58,609 bases of DNA. Source: Magnetospirillum sp. Lineage in GTDB: Bacteria > Pseudomonadota > Alphaproteobacteria > Rhodospirillales > Magnetospirillaceae. Location: assembly GCA_016183945.1 (NCBI GenBank), contig JACPDP010000001.1, positions 1 to 58,609 on the forward strand. Direction: 5' to 3'. The notes beneath the pieces were generated by a model. That model was not told the origin of the DNA. It saw nothing but the letters and a program-made list of their open reading frames with translations, and ran no database searches. Below, piece by piece: positions 52,636 through 58,609 of this stretch (positions are counted from its first letter, which is position 1; the number at the start of each line of letters is the position of its first letter). Made by a program: the position numbers and the translations under genes.

Positions 52636-53192
52636 CACCGCACCCCGAGGTACTGGCGGACCTTCTCCAGCGCCGCCAGCATGTCGCCACCACCGGACTC
52701 GGCCGAGGCTTCGCGTTCCAGTTCGTCGAGCTTGGCCCTGTCCTCTTCGCGGATCCGCTTGATGACCTCCAGCTCACGCTCGGCATTGGTCTTCTCGGCC
52801 AGCTCCAGGTTTCGGGCCATCTTGGCCAGCTCGTTGAGTACCTTGGGCGGGATCGGCTCATCGCCCTCGGCCAAGGTGGTGGTGGACTCATAGGCCATGA
52901 TGCGGATGGTCTCGATCAGCCAGCGGCCGACCTTGCCATCCGGCATCTCGCCCAGCTTGCCCACCCACAGGTCGGCGACCTCGCGCGCCTGGCGGACACG
53001 CGCGCCGATCCTCTCGGCGGTGAGGGCGTAGCGGTTGAAGCCGGAACGCGACAAGGGCTGCTCGCCCCGGTCTCCCAGCATCTCGTTCACCTTGGCCAGG
53101 ATGGCCAGTTGGCTTTCCCGTCCCTGGACCAGCAGCCGGTCCACCATGGCCTTGATGTCCGGCGGCAGTTCCTTGACGCGCGACCTGGCCAT
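52635..53192 (-). CDS. Mu gp27-like protein (DUF3486), probable terminase small subunit
   Basis: 185 aa from ATG 53192. MARSRVKELPPDIKAMVDRL then LGDRGEQPLSRSGFNRYALT is the DUF3486 helix-turn-helix part; the rest is coiled coil (NLELAEKTNAERELEVIKRI). It precedes the terminase large gene as in all Mu-like phages and likely recognises packaging DNA. Confidence 0.9.
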   Translation of the reverse strand: MARSRVKELPPDIKAMVDRLLVQGRESQLAILAKVNEMLGDRGEQPLSRSGFNRYALTAERIGARVRQAREVADLWVGKLGEMPDGKVGRWLIETIRIMAYESTTTLAEGDEPIPPKVLNELAKMARNLELAEKTNAERELEVIKRIREEDRAKLDELEREASAESGGGDMLAALEKVRQYLGVR

Positions 53193-53194
53193 GG

Positions 53195-53491
53195 TCAACC
53201 CCGCGGACTGGGACGCTTGACCCCCGGGACGCGGGCGCGGCCGGCGGCGACTTCGGCGCCGCGGGGCGTCAGCTTGACGACCGTGACGCTCATCACCTTT
53301 TCGATGGAGACCAGACATTGCTCCTCAAGCCAGGCGCAGATGGTCTCGACCTGGTCGCGCGAGAGGCCGAAGCCGATCTGCTCCAGGGCATCCTGCAGGA
53401 TCGAGGTGTTGAGCGAATAGTCGGTATCTTCCTCCAGGAAACGAAGGACGGCCAGCCGAATGCTTTCCTCCATCAGCGCTTTCAGGCTCAC
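53195..53491 (-). CDS. Mu gp26-like winged-helix protein
   Basis: 98 aa. MSLKALMEESIRLAVLRFLE, DTDYSLNTSILQDALEQIGF and AAGRARVPGVKRPSPRG are typical of the VpaChn25_0724-type phage proteins that stand before gp27. The winged-helix pattern suggests DNA binding; role unknown. 4-base overlap with the gene upstream. Confidence 0.82.
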   Translation of the reverse strand: MSLKALMEESIRLAVLRFLEEDTDYSLNTSILQDALEQIGFGLSRDQVETICAWLEEQCLVSIEKVMSVTVVKLTPRGAEVAAGRARVPGVKRPSPRG

Positions 53492-53844
53492 GGCTTCACT
53501 CCGTTCATGGCGTTTTCGACCACCAGATCAACTGGCCCCTCGACCTTGCGCAGCACGGCGGTGGCCACGCGGATGTCACCGGACAGGCGCTCTATGTTGA
53601 TCCGCAAGCCCACCAGGTCATCCTTGGTGGGCAAGTGACCCAGGCGCTCGTCGAGGCGGGCGAAGCGCAGCTCACCCTCCTTCAACTGCTCGTCCAGTTC
53701 GTCGTGCTGCTCCTCGTGCGAGCTGCGGAAGGTGTCGAAGTCGGCCTTGGGCACGAACTTCTTCGACAGCGACCACATGATCCACAGACCCAGGCCATTC
53801 GCCAGCACCACCAATATCGGCCACCACTTCAGGAGATCGTCCAT
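53488..53844 (-). CDS. DUF2730 family phage protein (membrane-anchored coiled coil)
   Basis: 118 aa from ATG 53844. One N-terminal membrane segment (WWPILVVLANGLGLWIMWSL) and a long coiled coil with LDERLGHLPTKDDLVGLRIN. This is the DUF2730 pattern, encoded between lysis and gp26-gp27 genes in Mu-like phages. A role as spanin-like or lysis accessory protein is possible. Confidence 0.85.
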   Translation of the reverse strand: MDDLLKWWPILVVLANGLGLWIMWSLSKKFVPKADFDTFRSSHEEQHDELDEQLKEGELRFARLDERLGHLPTKDDLVGLRINIERLSGDIRVATAVLRKVEGPVDLVVENAMNGVKP

Positions 53845-53846
53845 GG

Positions 53847-54434
53847 TCAGCTCCGGCCCCCCAGGCGTTGCGCGATGGCGCCCATCAGGCCGGTAGCGGG
53901 CGGGTTGCCCGCCGCCACCGACTTGTCGTCGGAGCGCTTGACAACCGCCACGCCAAGGACGGCCAGCGCCACGCTCCACTGCACCGCCAGCGCGCCGGCC
54001 AGCGAGGCCGAGCCGGTCAGCAGCGCGGTGACCACGTCGGCCTTGCCCTCGATCGACGCCCAGACGGCGCCCATTAGGCAGGCGACGATGGCGACGGTCT
54101 GTAGCCCCCAGGTGGCGGCGGTGACGTAGCCCCAGGTCGGGCGCCAGCGGCGGGTGTAGGGGTCCTCCGAGGCAGCTTCGGCGCGGATGGTGGTGTTGAC
54201 CTCGGACAGAGTCACCTTGGCCACATCGCCGTCGATTTCGGCCATCCGCTCGACATGGCGGTTGGCCTCGGCCAGTTGCTCGGGCGAGATCTCGTTGCCG
54301 GCCATCGCCTGGCCGACGGTGCCGAGCGCCTGGGATGCGACCTTGGCCGCGGGATGGTCGATCTTGTCCAGCGCACCGCCCACCAGCTTGGTCAGCAGCG
54401 GCAGGCCGATCTGGGCCAGCAGGGCGGGGATCAT
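53847..54434 (-). CDS. 3TM-type holin
   Basis: 195 aa from ATG 54434. LLAQIGLPLLTKLVGGALDK, YTRRWRPTWGYVTAATWGLQ and two more hydrophobic helices (about 105-170) fit the three-transmembrane holins also used for gene transfer agent release. It would permeabilise the inner membrane so the muramidase next door reaches the wall. 4-base overlap with the small membrane gene upstream. Confidence 0.85.
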   Translation of the reverse strand: MIPALLAQIGLPLLTKLVGGALDKIDHPAAKVASQALGTVGQAMAGNEISPEQLAEANRHVERMAEIDGDVAKVTLSEVNTTIRAEAASEDPYTRRWRPTWGYVTAATWGLQTVAIVACLMGAVWASIEGKADVVTALLTGSASLAGALAVQWSVALAVLGVAVVKRSDDKSVAAGNPPATGLMGAIAQRLGGRS

Positions 54435-54547
54435 GCCGCACCCCCGCGCCGGACGAAGTGGTGCCACAAAGCCCAGGCCAGCACGCCCAGCAGCACGGCG
54501 CCGGCGCTCAGGGCCAGGACGGCCAGCGATACGGTGTAGCCGCTCAT
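54431..54547 (-). CDS. 38-aa single-span membrane protein in the lysis cassette
   Basis: MSGYTVSLAVLALSAGAVLL followed by GVLAWALWHHFVRR: one transmembrane helix and a basic end. It overlaps both neighbours by 4 bases (ATGA), so it is real by context. Candidate antiholin or spanin component; no family recognised. Confidence 0.6.
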   Translation of the reverse strand: MSGYTVSLAVLALSAGAVLLGVLAWALWHHFVRRGGAA

Positions 54548-54732
54548 GACATAACCGCGCGGGCGGCCAGCACGAAGATCCAGACGATGCCGCCCGCCAG
54601 GAACAGCAGGCCGGACGGGATCAGCAGCAGGTACTTGGCGCCCCGGCCTTCGGGGTCGGCGCCGGCCGCCAGACCGAAGGCGACCATGACCAGACCGAGA
54701 ATGATGGCGATGATTGTCAGGGTGACTTGCAT
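54544..54732 (-). CDS. 62-aa two-span membrane protein in the lysis cassette
   Basis: Two hydrophobic helices (LTIIAIILGLVMVAFGLAAG and LLLIPSGLLFLAGGIVWIFV) around a short charged loop. It lies 12 bases after the muramidase stop. Probably a second holin/antiholin-type protein. Confidence 0.65.
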   Translation of the reverse strand: MQVTLTIIAIILGLVMVAFGLAAGADPEGRGAKYLLLIPSGLLFLAGGIVWIFVLAARAVMS

Positions 54733-54744
54733 TGGGCGGTCTCC

Positions 54745-55311
54745 TCAGGCGTAGGCGCGGTTGAGCCAGCCCGGCAGGAACTTGGCCAGGTTGGGTTTGG
54801 CGGCGGCGATGGTGCGGTAGAAGCCGGAGGCTTCCGACTTCAGCGCGGCGAGCAGCGAGCGGGGCTCGGCGGCGTTGACGCTGGAAATGGTCTGGGGGCC
54901 GAGCACGCCGTCGTCGGGCAGCGCGAACCAGGCGGCGCGGACAGCCCGCTGCAGCACCTTGTGCGCCTGGGCGGAGCCCATGTTGACCGCCAAGTCGAAT
55001 ACCTTGATGGCGATCTCGGGCGCGGCGATGGCGGCGTAGCCGTGCTTGTCCCACCACTGGCTGCGGTAGTAGGCGGCAGCCGCCTCGGGCGTCATGGCGC
55101 GGATGTCGTCGGCATCCACGTCGCCATCCCCGTCGAAGTCGAAGTCGAGCCGGCCGTCGCCGTTGGCGTCCAGCTTGGCGACGGTGCGCAAGGAGACACC
55201 GAAGTTGGTGGCGCCGCCCGGATCGGCGGCATCGTTGACGAAACCGCCCTCGTGCTTGAGCACGATGGCCAGGGCGGTGGCGAAAACGCCGTCCCCCTTC
55301 GGGTTGGACAT
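54745..55311 (-). CDS. endolysin, GH108 N-acetylmuramidase with EF-hand-like insert
   Basis: 188 aa. IVLKHEGGFVNDAADPGGAT then NFGVS carries the catalytic glutamate of the GH108 family. A helical domain follows, and YYRSQWWDKHGYAAIAAPEI then KVFDLAVNMG completes the fold. Residues about 47-70 are an acidic insert, DANGDGRLDFDFDGDGDVDA, resembling two calcium loops. It cuts peptidoglycan glycan strands for lysis. First gene of the late block after the putative activator site; AGAGGGG ribosome binding site. Confidence 0.9.
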   Translation of the reverse strand: MSNPKGDGVFATALAIVLKHEGGFVNDAADPGGATNFGVSLRTVAKLDANGDGRLDFDFDGDGDVDADDIRAMTPEAAAAYYRSQWWDKHGYAAIAAPEIAIKVFDLAVNMGSAQAHKVLQRAVRAAWFALPDDGVLGPQTISSVNAAEPRSLLAALKSEASGFYRTIAAAKPNLAKFLPGWLNRAYA

Positions 55312-55369
55312 GGGAAAACCCCTCTCGCTTACAACGATGGGCCATTCAACCGCGAAGGGTGCAGGGGAT

Positions 55370-55393
55370 TTCCCCTGAAGGGCTTCAGGGGAA
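55370..55393. promoter_or_regulatory. palindrome TTCCCCTGAA-N4-TTCAGGGGAA after mor
   Basis: Perfect 10-bp arms with a 4-base spacer, beginning one base past the mor stop and 59 bases before the endolysin start. It shares CCCCTGAA-N4-TTCAGGGG-AA with the site at 48485-48506. About 20 bases downstream on the phage strand is TTGAAT, a possible -10 box. Position matches the Mor/C-dependent middle and lysis promoters of Mu. Confidence 0.55.
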
Positions 55394-55394
55394 G

Positions 55395-55811
55395 TTAGAT
55401 AAGGGAGAGCTGGCGGGCGTCGGGAACATCGTCGCGGGCACGGGCCAGGGCCATGTAGATGCCACGCTCGGTCATGCCCAGCTGCAGGGCGATGTCGGCC
55501 ACCTTAACGCTCTCTTGCCGCATCGCCAAGATGCGGCGATGGCGCTGCTGCTCCAGCCGCTTCGACATGATGGGCACGTCGAAGTGCTTGATGTGCTCGG
55601 CCGCCAGGCGGGCGTAGATCCGGCGTGCAGCCTCCAGCCCCACCGCCTCGGCCAGCCGGCTGTCCGCCGCCGGCTCGCTGCCGATGTAGACCCGTGTCCC
55701 CCCACAGGTGGTCACCAGGCGCAGCATGACGTCCTCCCCGGCCGCGTCCAGGACATGGAACAGCACCGCCGGGAGGTAGCCATACTTCTGCCGGGGGGAC
55801 AGGTCGTTCAT
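55395..55811 (-). CDS. mor: Mor-like middle transcription activator
   Basis: 138 aa. The middle has an acidic helix region (HVLDAAGEDVMLRLVTTCGG; RRIYARLAAEHIKHFDVPIM) and the C-terminus a helix-turn-helix (VKVADIALQLGMTERGIYMA). This matches the Mor/C family that activates Mu middle and late promoters by binding a dyad and recruiting RNA polymerase. It directly follows gemA, as in Mu. It probably binds the palindromes noted at 55370 and 48485. Confidence 0.85.
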   Translation of the reverse strand: MNDLSPRQKYGYLPAVLFHVLDAAGEDVMLRLVTTCGGTRVYIGSEPAADSRLAEAVGLEAARRIYARLAAEHIKHFDVPIMSKRLEQQRHRRILAMRQESVKVADIALQLGMTERGIYMALARARDDVPDARQLSLI

Positions 55812-56461
55812 CGCGCCATCGTCCGGCGAACCCAGGCCCCAAGCTTCTCGGCGGCCTGGTCGAGCTGGTTGATGTCGAGGTGGCCCAGCGCCGTGGTGTG
55901 CGGCGAGATCCGCGCGGTGGTGAACCAGTCATCCAGCGCCCCCAGCTCGGCGGTTCGCACCGCGCCGAGCGCGGCCAGCTTCGCCCACTGGCAGCGCAGC
56001 AGCTCGCGCTTGGCCGCCATCCAGTCGGCGCCGACGACGAAGCCCTCGCGGCGGCACCAGTCCTTCAGTGTCTCGATCACCACGTTGGCCTGGGCCGGGG
56101 TGAGCCATTGCAGCGCCGACACGCGGGTCTGGCGCTGGACGAAGGCGGCCAGGGCCATTTCCTCGGGGTTGCGCACGGCGCCCAGGTGGTAGAGGGCCAG
56201 CCACAGCGCCCGCATCTTGGTCGCCTGGTCGCTGTCGGCCAACGGCCGGCTGCCGGCCCGCTTCGGCTGCTTCTGCGGCTTCCACAGGCCGCGCGTCTTC
56301 AGGTCCGTTAAACAGGCGTTGAAGTCGCTGGCGGTCATCTCGGTGGCGGACGCTTTGCCGGCGACGCGCTCCTGGATGGCCTTGCGGCCGTCGTCGTCGA
56401 TCTTGGCTTCGCGGCACGCGGCGAACCAGGCCCGCCGCAGGGCGTTGACGTCGGCGGTCAT
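55808..56461 (-). CDS. gemA: GemA family regulatory protein (DUF1018)
   Basis: 217 aa. DVNALRRAWFAACREAKID, ALWLALYHLGAVRNPEEMAL and FVQRQTRVSALQWLTPAQAN are the DUF1018 pattern. In Mu, GemA affects host supercoiling and gene expression. The C-terminal 60 residues (DWMAAKRELLRCQWAKLAAL) are longer than usual. Overlaps mor by 4 bases. Confidence 0.9.
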   Translation of the reverse strand: MTADVNALRRAWFAACREAKIDDDGRKAIQERVAGKASATEMTASDFNACLTDLKTRGLWKPQKQPKRAGSRPLADSDQATKMRALWLALYHLGAVRNPEEMALAAFVQRQTRVSALQWLTPAQANVVIETLKDWCRREGFVVGADWMAAKRELLRCQWAKLAALGAVRTAELGALDDWFTTARISPHTTALGHLDINQLDQAAEKLGAWVRRTMAR

Positions 56462-56868
56462 CGAGACAGCTCCTGGTGTAGCTTGTAGAGCCGATCTGCC
56501 CGGCGCTCGAAGCGCTCGACCTTGGCATACAGCTTGTCCTTCTCGTCCGAGGCGGCCTTGTAGGCGGCCCAGGCACGCTCGAAGACCTCGGCGGCCTTCT
56601 GCATTTCCTTGAGGTCTCCCAAGGCGTGGGCGGCATTGCGCTCCCGGATGGTGGCATCCAGGTCTGTTGCCAGCGGAATGATCGCGACGCCCTTTGTGAT
56701 CTCCAGTTCCCGCATCTCATGGGCGCGGCGACAGGCGACTTCCCACTGCGCCCAGACCAGATCACGCTCCGAGTATCCAAACCCTCGGGGCAGGCCGCCG
56801 CGGATCAGCTGCAGCAGTTCGTCTCGGTCGAGATCGTCAAGGGTGACGGGCTTGCGGGGGGCGGTCAT
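56458..56868 (-). CDS. hypothetical phage protein with coiled coil
   Basis: 136 aa from ATG 56868. LDDLDRDELLQLIRGGLPRG and YSERDLVWAQWEVACRRAHE are followed by a coiled coil (AYKAASDEKDKLYAKVERFE). Encoded in the early block before gemA with 4-base overlaps. I do not recognise the family; it is conserved in style with small early proteins of Mu-like phages. Confidence 0.7.
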   Translation of the reverse strand: MTAPRKPVTLDDLDRDELLQLIRGGLPRGFGYSERDLVWAQWEVACRRAHEMRELEITKGVAIIPLATDLDATIRERNAAHALGDLKEMQKAAEVFERAWAAYKAASDEKDKLYAKVERFERRADRLYKLHQELSR

Positions 56869-57056
56869 CGACCATCGCTCCGCAGGACCTCGTCCGGCTC
56901 CAAGCCCGAGCCACTGCAATACTGACACGGCACCCACAAGCCGGTCGGGCGGCCGAACAGATAGTCGGGCTCGCCGCGGGTATCAGCGCACAGCTCGACC
57001 TCGCCAGCGCCGCGGCAGACCATGCAGTCGCGCCAAGTCAGGACGGTGGTGATCAC
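56865..57056 (-). CDS. small zinc-finger protein with DnaJ-type CxxCxGxG motifs
   Basis: 63 aa from GTG 57056 (GTGA overlap with the methylase stop). CMVCRGAGEVE and CQYCSGSGLE are two CxxCxGxG repeats separated by 24 residues, enough to build one zinc centre as in DnaJ. Probably an RNA- or protein-binding early regulator. Function unknown. Confidence 0.65.
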   Translation of the reverse strand: MITTVLTWRDCMVCRGAGEVELCADTRGEPDYLFGRPTGLWVPCQYCSGSGLEPDEVLRSDGR

Positions 57057-57751
57057 AGCAGGCCTCCCTCGGCCGAGGCGGCCGGATAGTCCTCCGGGCG
57101 CTCCAGCCGGGCACGGGCATCGGGCGAGATCCACACCAAGCGCGTGCCCCCCTCGAAGCCATGGCGCCAGATGATCCAGCAGTAGGCAGTGGCCATGTTC
57201 GCCTTTGGATCGAGACGACCCGGAACGAGGGACACCCGACCGGAAAATTGCGCCACGGCCGCTGGCGGGAAACGGCGGAAGAAGTGGTACCGGCCCTCGG
57301 TTTCCAGAAACCCGGTGCGCACCAGCACGGCGGCGCCATGGGTTGCGATCGAGAGCGCCCGCTCGACAAATTCTTGGGCTGCGTTGAAGGGAGGGTTGGT
57401 GAAGATCCACTCGGGCCTTTCGCAGGGCGCCGACGTGGCCGCCAGATCACCGGCGCCGCCGAGGAAGTCATAGACCGGTGCGTCGACCCCGTAGTCGAAC
57501 ACATCGGAGGCCACGACCTCTCCCAGATATTCCTCCAACACCTTGGCCATGTGCAGCTCGCCGCAGGCAGGCTCCCAGGCCAGACATTCCGACAGCGGCA
57601 GATCTTCGGCACCGCCGGCCAGCAGCGACCAAAGTTCGCGCGTCTCGAACAGCGCCCGCGTGGCCCAAGGGAGCGTCGGGAAGTAGTCCAGCCCCTTCGG
57701 CGGACAGCGGCGCCGGGCCATGACAGCGGAGGAGCGGTTTGGAACGGTCAT
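57053..57751 (-). CDS. putative N6-adenine methyltransferase-like phage protein
   Basis: 232 aa. WEPACGELHMAKVLEEYLGE resembles the SAM-binding EPACGxG motif and ASDVFDYG the next acidic residue. EWIFTNPPFNAAQEFVERAL carries NPPF, the catalytic motif of N6-adenine methylases. The third glycine of motif I is changed (GEL rather than GEG). In the early block, so it would act before the Dam-like enzyme of the late block. Confidence 0.75.
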   Translation of the reverse strand: MTVPNRSSAVMARRRCPPKGLDYFPTLPWATRALFETRELWSLLAGGAEDLPLSECLAWEPACGELHMAKVLEEYLGEVVASDVFDYGVDAPVYDFLGGAGDLAATSAPCERPEWIFTNPPFNAAQEFVERALSIATHGAAVLVRTGFLETEGRYHFFRRFPPAAVAQFSGRVSLVPGRLDPKANMATAYCWIIWRHGFEGGTRLVWISPDARARLERPEDYPAASAEGGLL

Positions 57752-58023
57752 TGCTGCGGCCCTTTCCCGAAGAACCAGCCCGCATAGACCGTGACGGTCC
57801 AGCTGGCCGTTTCCCAGCCACTGCGGTCGGCGAACTTCCGCTTGTAGGTAAACGGAACCTTCGTCGTCCCGTCCTTCAGGATCCTGACGGTCACCGGCGT
57901 CTTGAGGACGTAGCCATCGGCCAGCAGTTGGGCGTGGTCTTCAACGACCTTCTGCGCCGACGGCAGCAGGTCGAGCGTCAGCGACCCGCCGACCACCATG
58001 CCGTAGGGGGATTTCTTGCTCAT
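57748..58023 (-). CDS. hypothetical phage protein
   Basis: 91 aa from ATG 58023. YGMVVGGSLTLDLLPSAQKV, TPVTVRILKDGTTKVPFTYK and a Trp-rich end give a beta-rich small protein. Family not recognised. Tight 4-base overlaps on both sides make it a real operon member. Confidence 0.65.
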   Translation of the reverse strand: MSKKSPYGMVVGGSLTLDLLPSAQKVVEDHAQLLADGYVLKTPVTVRILKDGTTKVPFTYKRKFADRSGWETASWTVTVYAGWFFGKGPQQ

Positions 58024-58532
58024 GCGGACCTCCCAAACAGGGGCAACGGCGCCGTCGGCTTCTCCTCCGGCTGGCGCCGGCGAGGCTGGTGCTTGTCGGG
58101 CCAGGCAAGCATCCACGGCAGCGGCGCCGCCACCTGGCCGGCCGTGGCCCACTCGAAGTAACCGAGGGCACCAGCCGCCGGGATCGGCTCGACCTGGATG
58201 GCGTCGCGCAGCATCAAGCCGCGAGGCCCGAAGAACCATGGGCTGTCGCTCTCCGCGACCACCGCCGTCACTGTGGCGGCGCCGAGAATGGCTCCGCGCA
58301 ACAGGGCGTCGGGCCGGGGGACCTTGATGCCGAGCCGGGCCATGAAGTCGGCGGCATCCTCATATTCGTCGATGGTCATGCCCTTGGCCGCGTGAATGGC
58401 GACCCGGCGGGCGTCGAACCCAGCTTTGGAGACGGCGAAGGTCGAACGGTTCTCGACGTCCTTGTGCCCGGCGGCGATGGCCCAGGCCCAGGGCTGGCGA
58501 ACGCTCAGGGCGATTTCGGGCAGCTGGATCAT
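58020..58532 (-). CDS. ASCH-domain protein
   Basis: 170 aa. LSVRQPWAWAIAAGHKDVEN followed by R-S is the ASCH signature (W-A...G-x-K-x-x-E-N-R), and VAIHAAKGM and GAILGAATVTAVV complete the beta barrel. ASCH proteins bind RNA or nucleosides; phage members are often early and of unknown role. Start overlaps the preceding stop (TAATG). Confidence 0.82.
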   Translation of the reverse strand: MIQLPEIALSVRQPWAWAIAAGHKDVENRSTFAVSKAGFDARRVAIHAAKGMTIDEYEDAADFMARLGIKVPRPDALLRGAILGAATVTAVVAESDSPWFFGPRGLMLRDAIQVEPIPAAGALGYFEWATAGQVAAPLPWMLAWPDKHQPRRRQPEEKPTAPLPLFGRSA

Positions 58533-58609
58533 TACGCAGCCTCCTTCAGCAGCTCGTCCACCTTCGGCCGCAGGGCGTTGGAGATGATGGCCTGGGCCAT
58601 ATGCACCGG
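58532..58609 (-). CDS. 3' end of an early phage gene, truncated by the window edge
   Basis: Only the last 25 residues are visible, ending MAQAIISNALRPKVDELLKE then AA and TAA. It overlaps the ASCH start, so it belongs to the same operon. No family can be assigned. Confidence 0.6.
   Translation of the reverse strand, partial: PVHMAQAIISNALRPKVDELLKEAA

Overview
High GC content, a NifA activator with the oxygen-sensing cysteine motif, hemerythrin, a zinc-binding soluble chemoreceptor and a thiS-thiG fusion suggest a nitrogen-fixing, motile alphaproteobacterium, most like Magnetospirillum/Paramagnetospirillum. This is judged from protein style only. No magnetosome genes are present.

Region 1 (1-8569, plus strand) is the tail end of a siphovirus-like prophage whose left side is cut by the window edge and damaged by two fused insertion-sequence fragments. 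Order: tail terminator, tail tube, two tail assembly chaperones joined by a GGGAAAC -1 slippery site, a short tape measure, two distal-tail proteins, a DUF6950/NlpC-like protein, a frameshifted tip protein and a receptor-binding protein with a discoidin-like domain. An O-acyltransferase (8740-10740) follows directly and may be a conversion gene.

Region 2 (about 10.9-33.4 kb) is chromosomal. It holds nifA with a sigma-54 promoter, a decayed histidine-kinase tail, a DsbA-like thioredoxin, a broken M48/TPR protease, a divergent gamma-glutamyltransferase-like lipoprotein, an aminotransferase, a flgE-like hook gene with a sigma-54 promoter, ornithine/lysine decarboxylase with a 440-nt leader, and thiSG. 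Then comes a signalling block: a CZB chemoreceptor, two response-regulator/PP2C phosphatases each paired with an anti-sigma-type kinase around a single STAS protein, CheR and hemerythrin. An unrecognised 490-aa gene is followed by maf, a short RNase E/G, yacG and tRNA-Phe with its own promoter and terminator.

Region 3 (about 33.47-58.6 kb, minus strand, truncated by the right edge) is a transposable prophage with a Mu-type head and regulatory module (Mor, GemA, gp26-gp30, protease/scaffold) and a P2-type contractile tail (FI, FII, E, T, U, X, D, V, W, J, I, H). The early side lies at high coordinates and the right end lies just after tRNA-Phe. It seems defective: no major capsid gene is present and the gp37-like gene is fused to an unrelated signal-peptide start. 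Two near-identical palindromes, one just after mor before the lysis genes and one before the protease gene, sit where Mu has its Mor/C-controlled Pm/Plys and PI promoters. A Dam-type methylase occupies the right-end position used by mom in Mu, and a small membrane-protein gene runs against the operon.

The M48 protease and the siphovirus tip protein each lack a short internal segment and change frame, and gp37 lost its 5' part. This means either real decay or assembly error.
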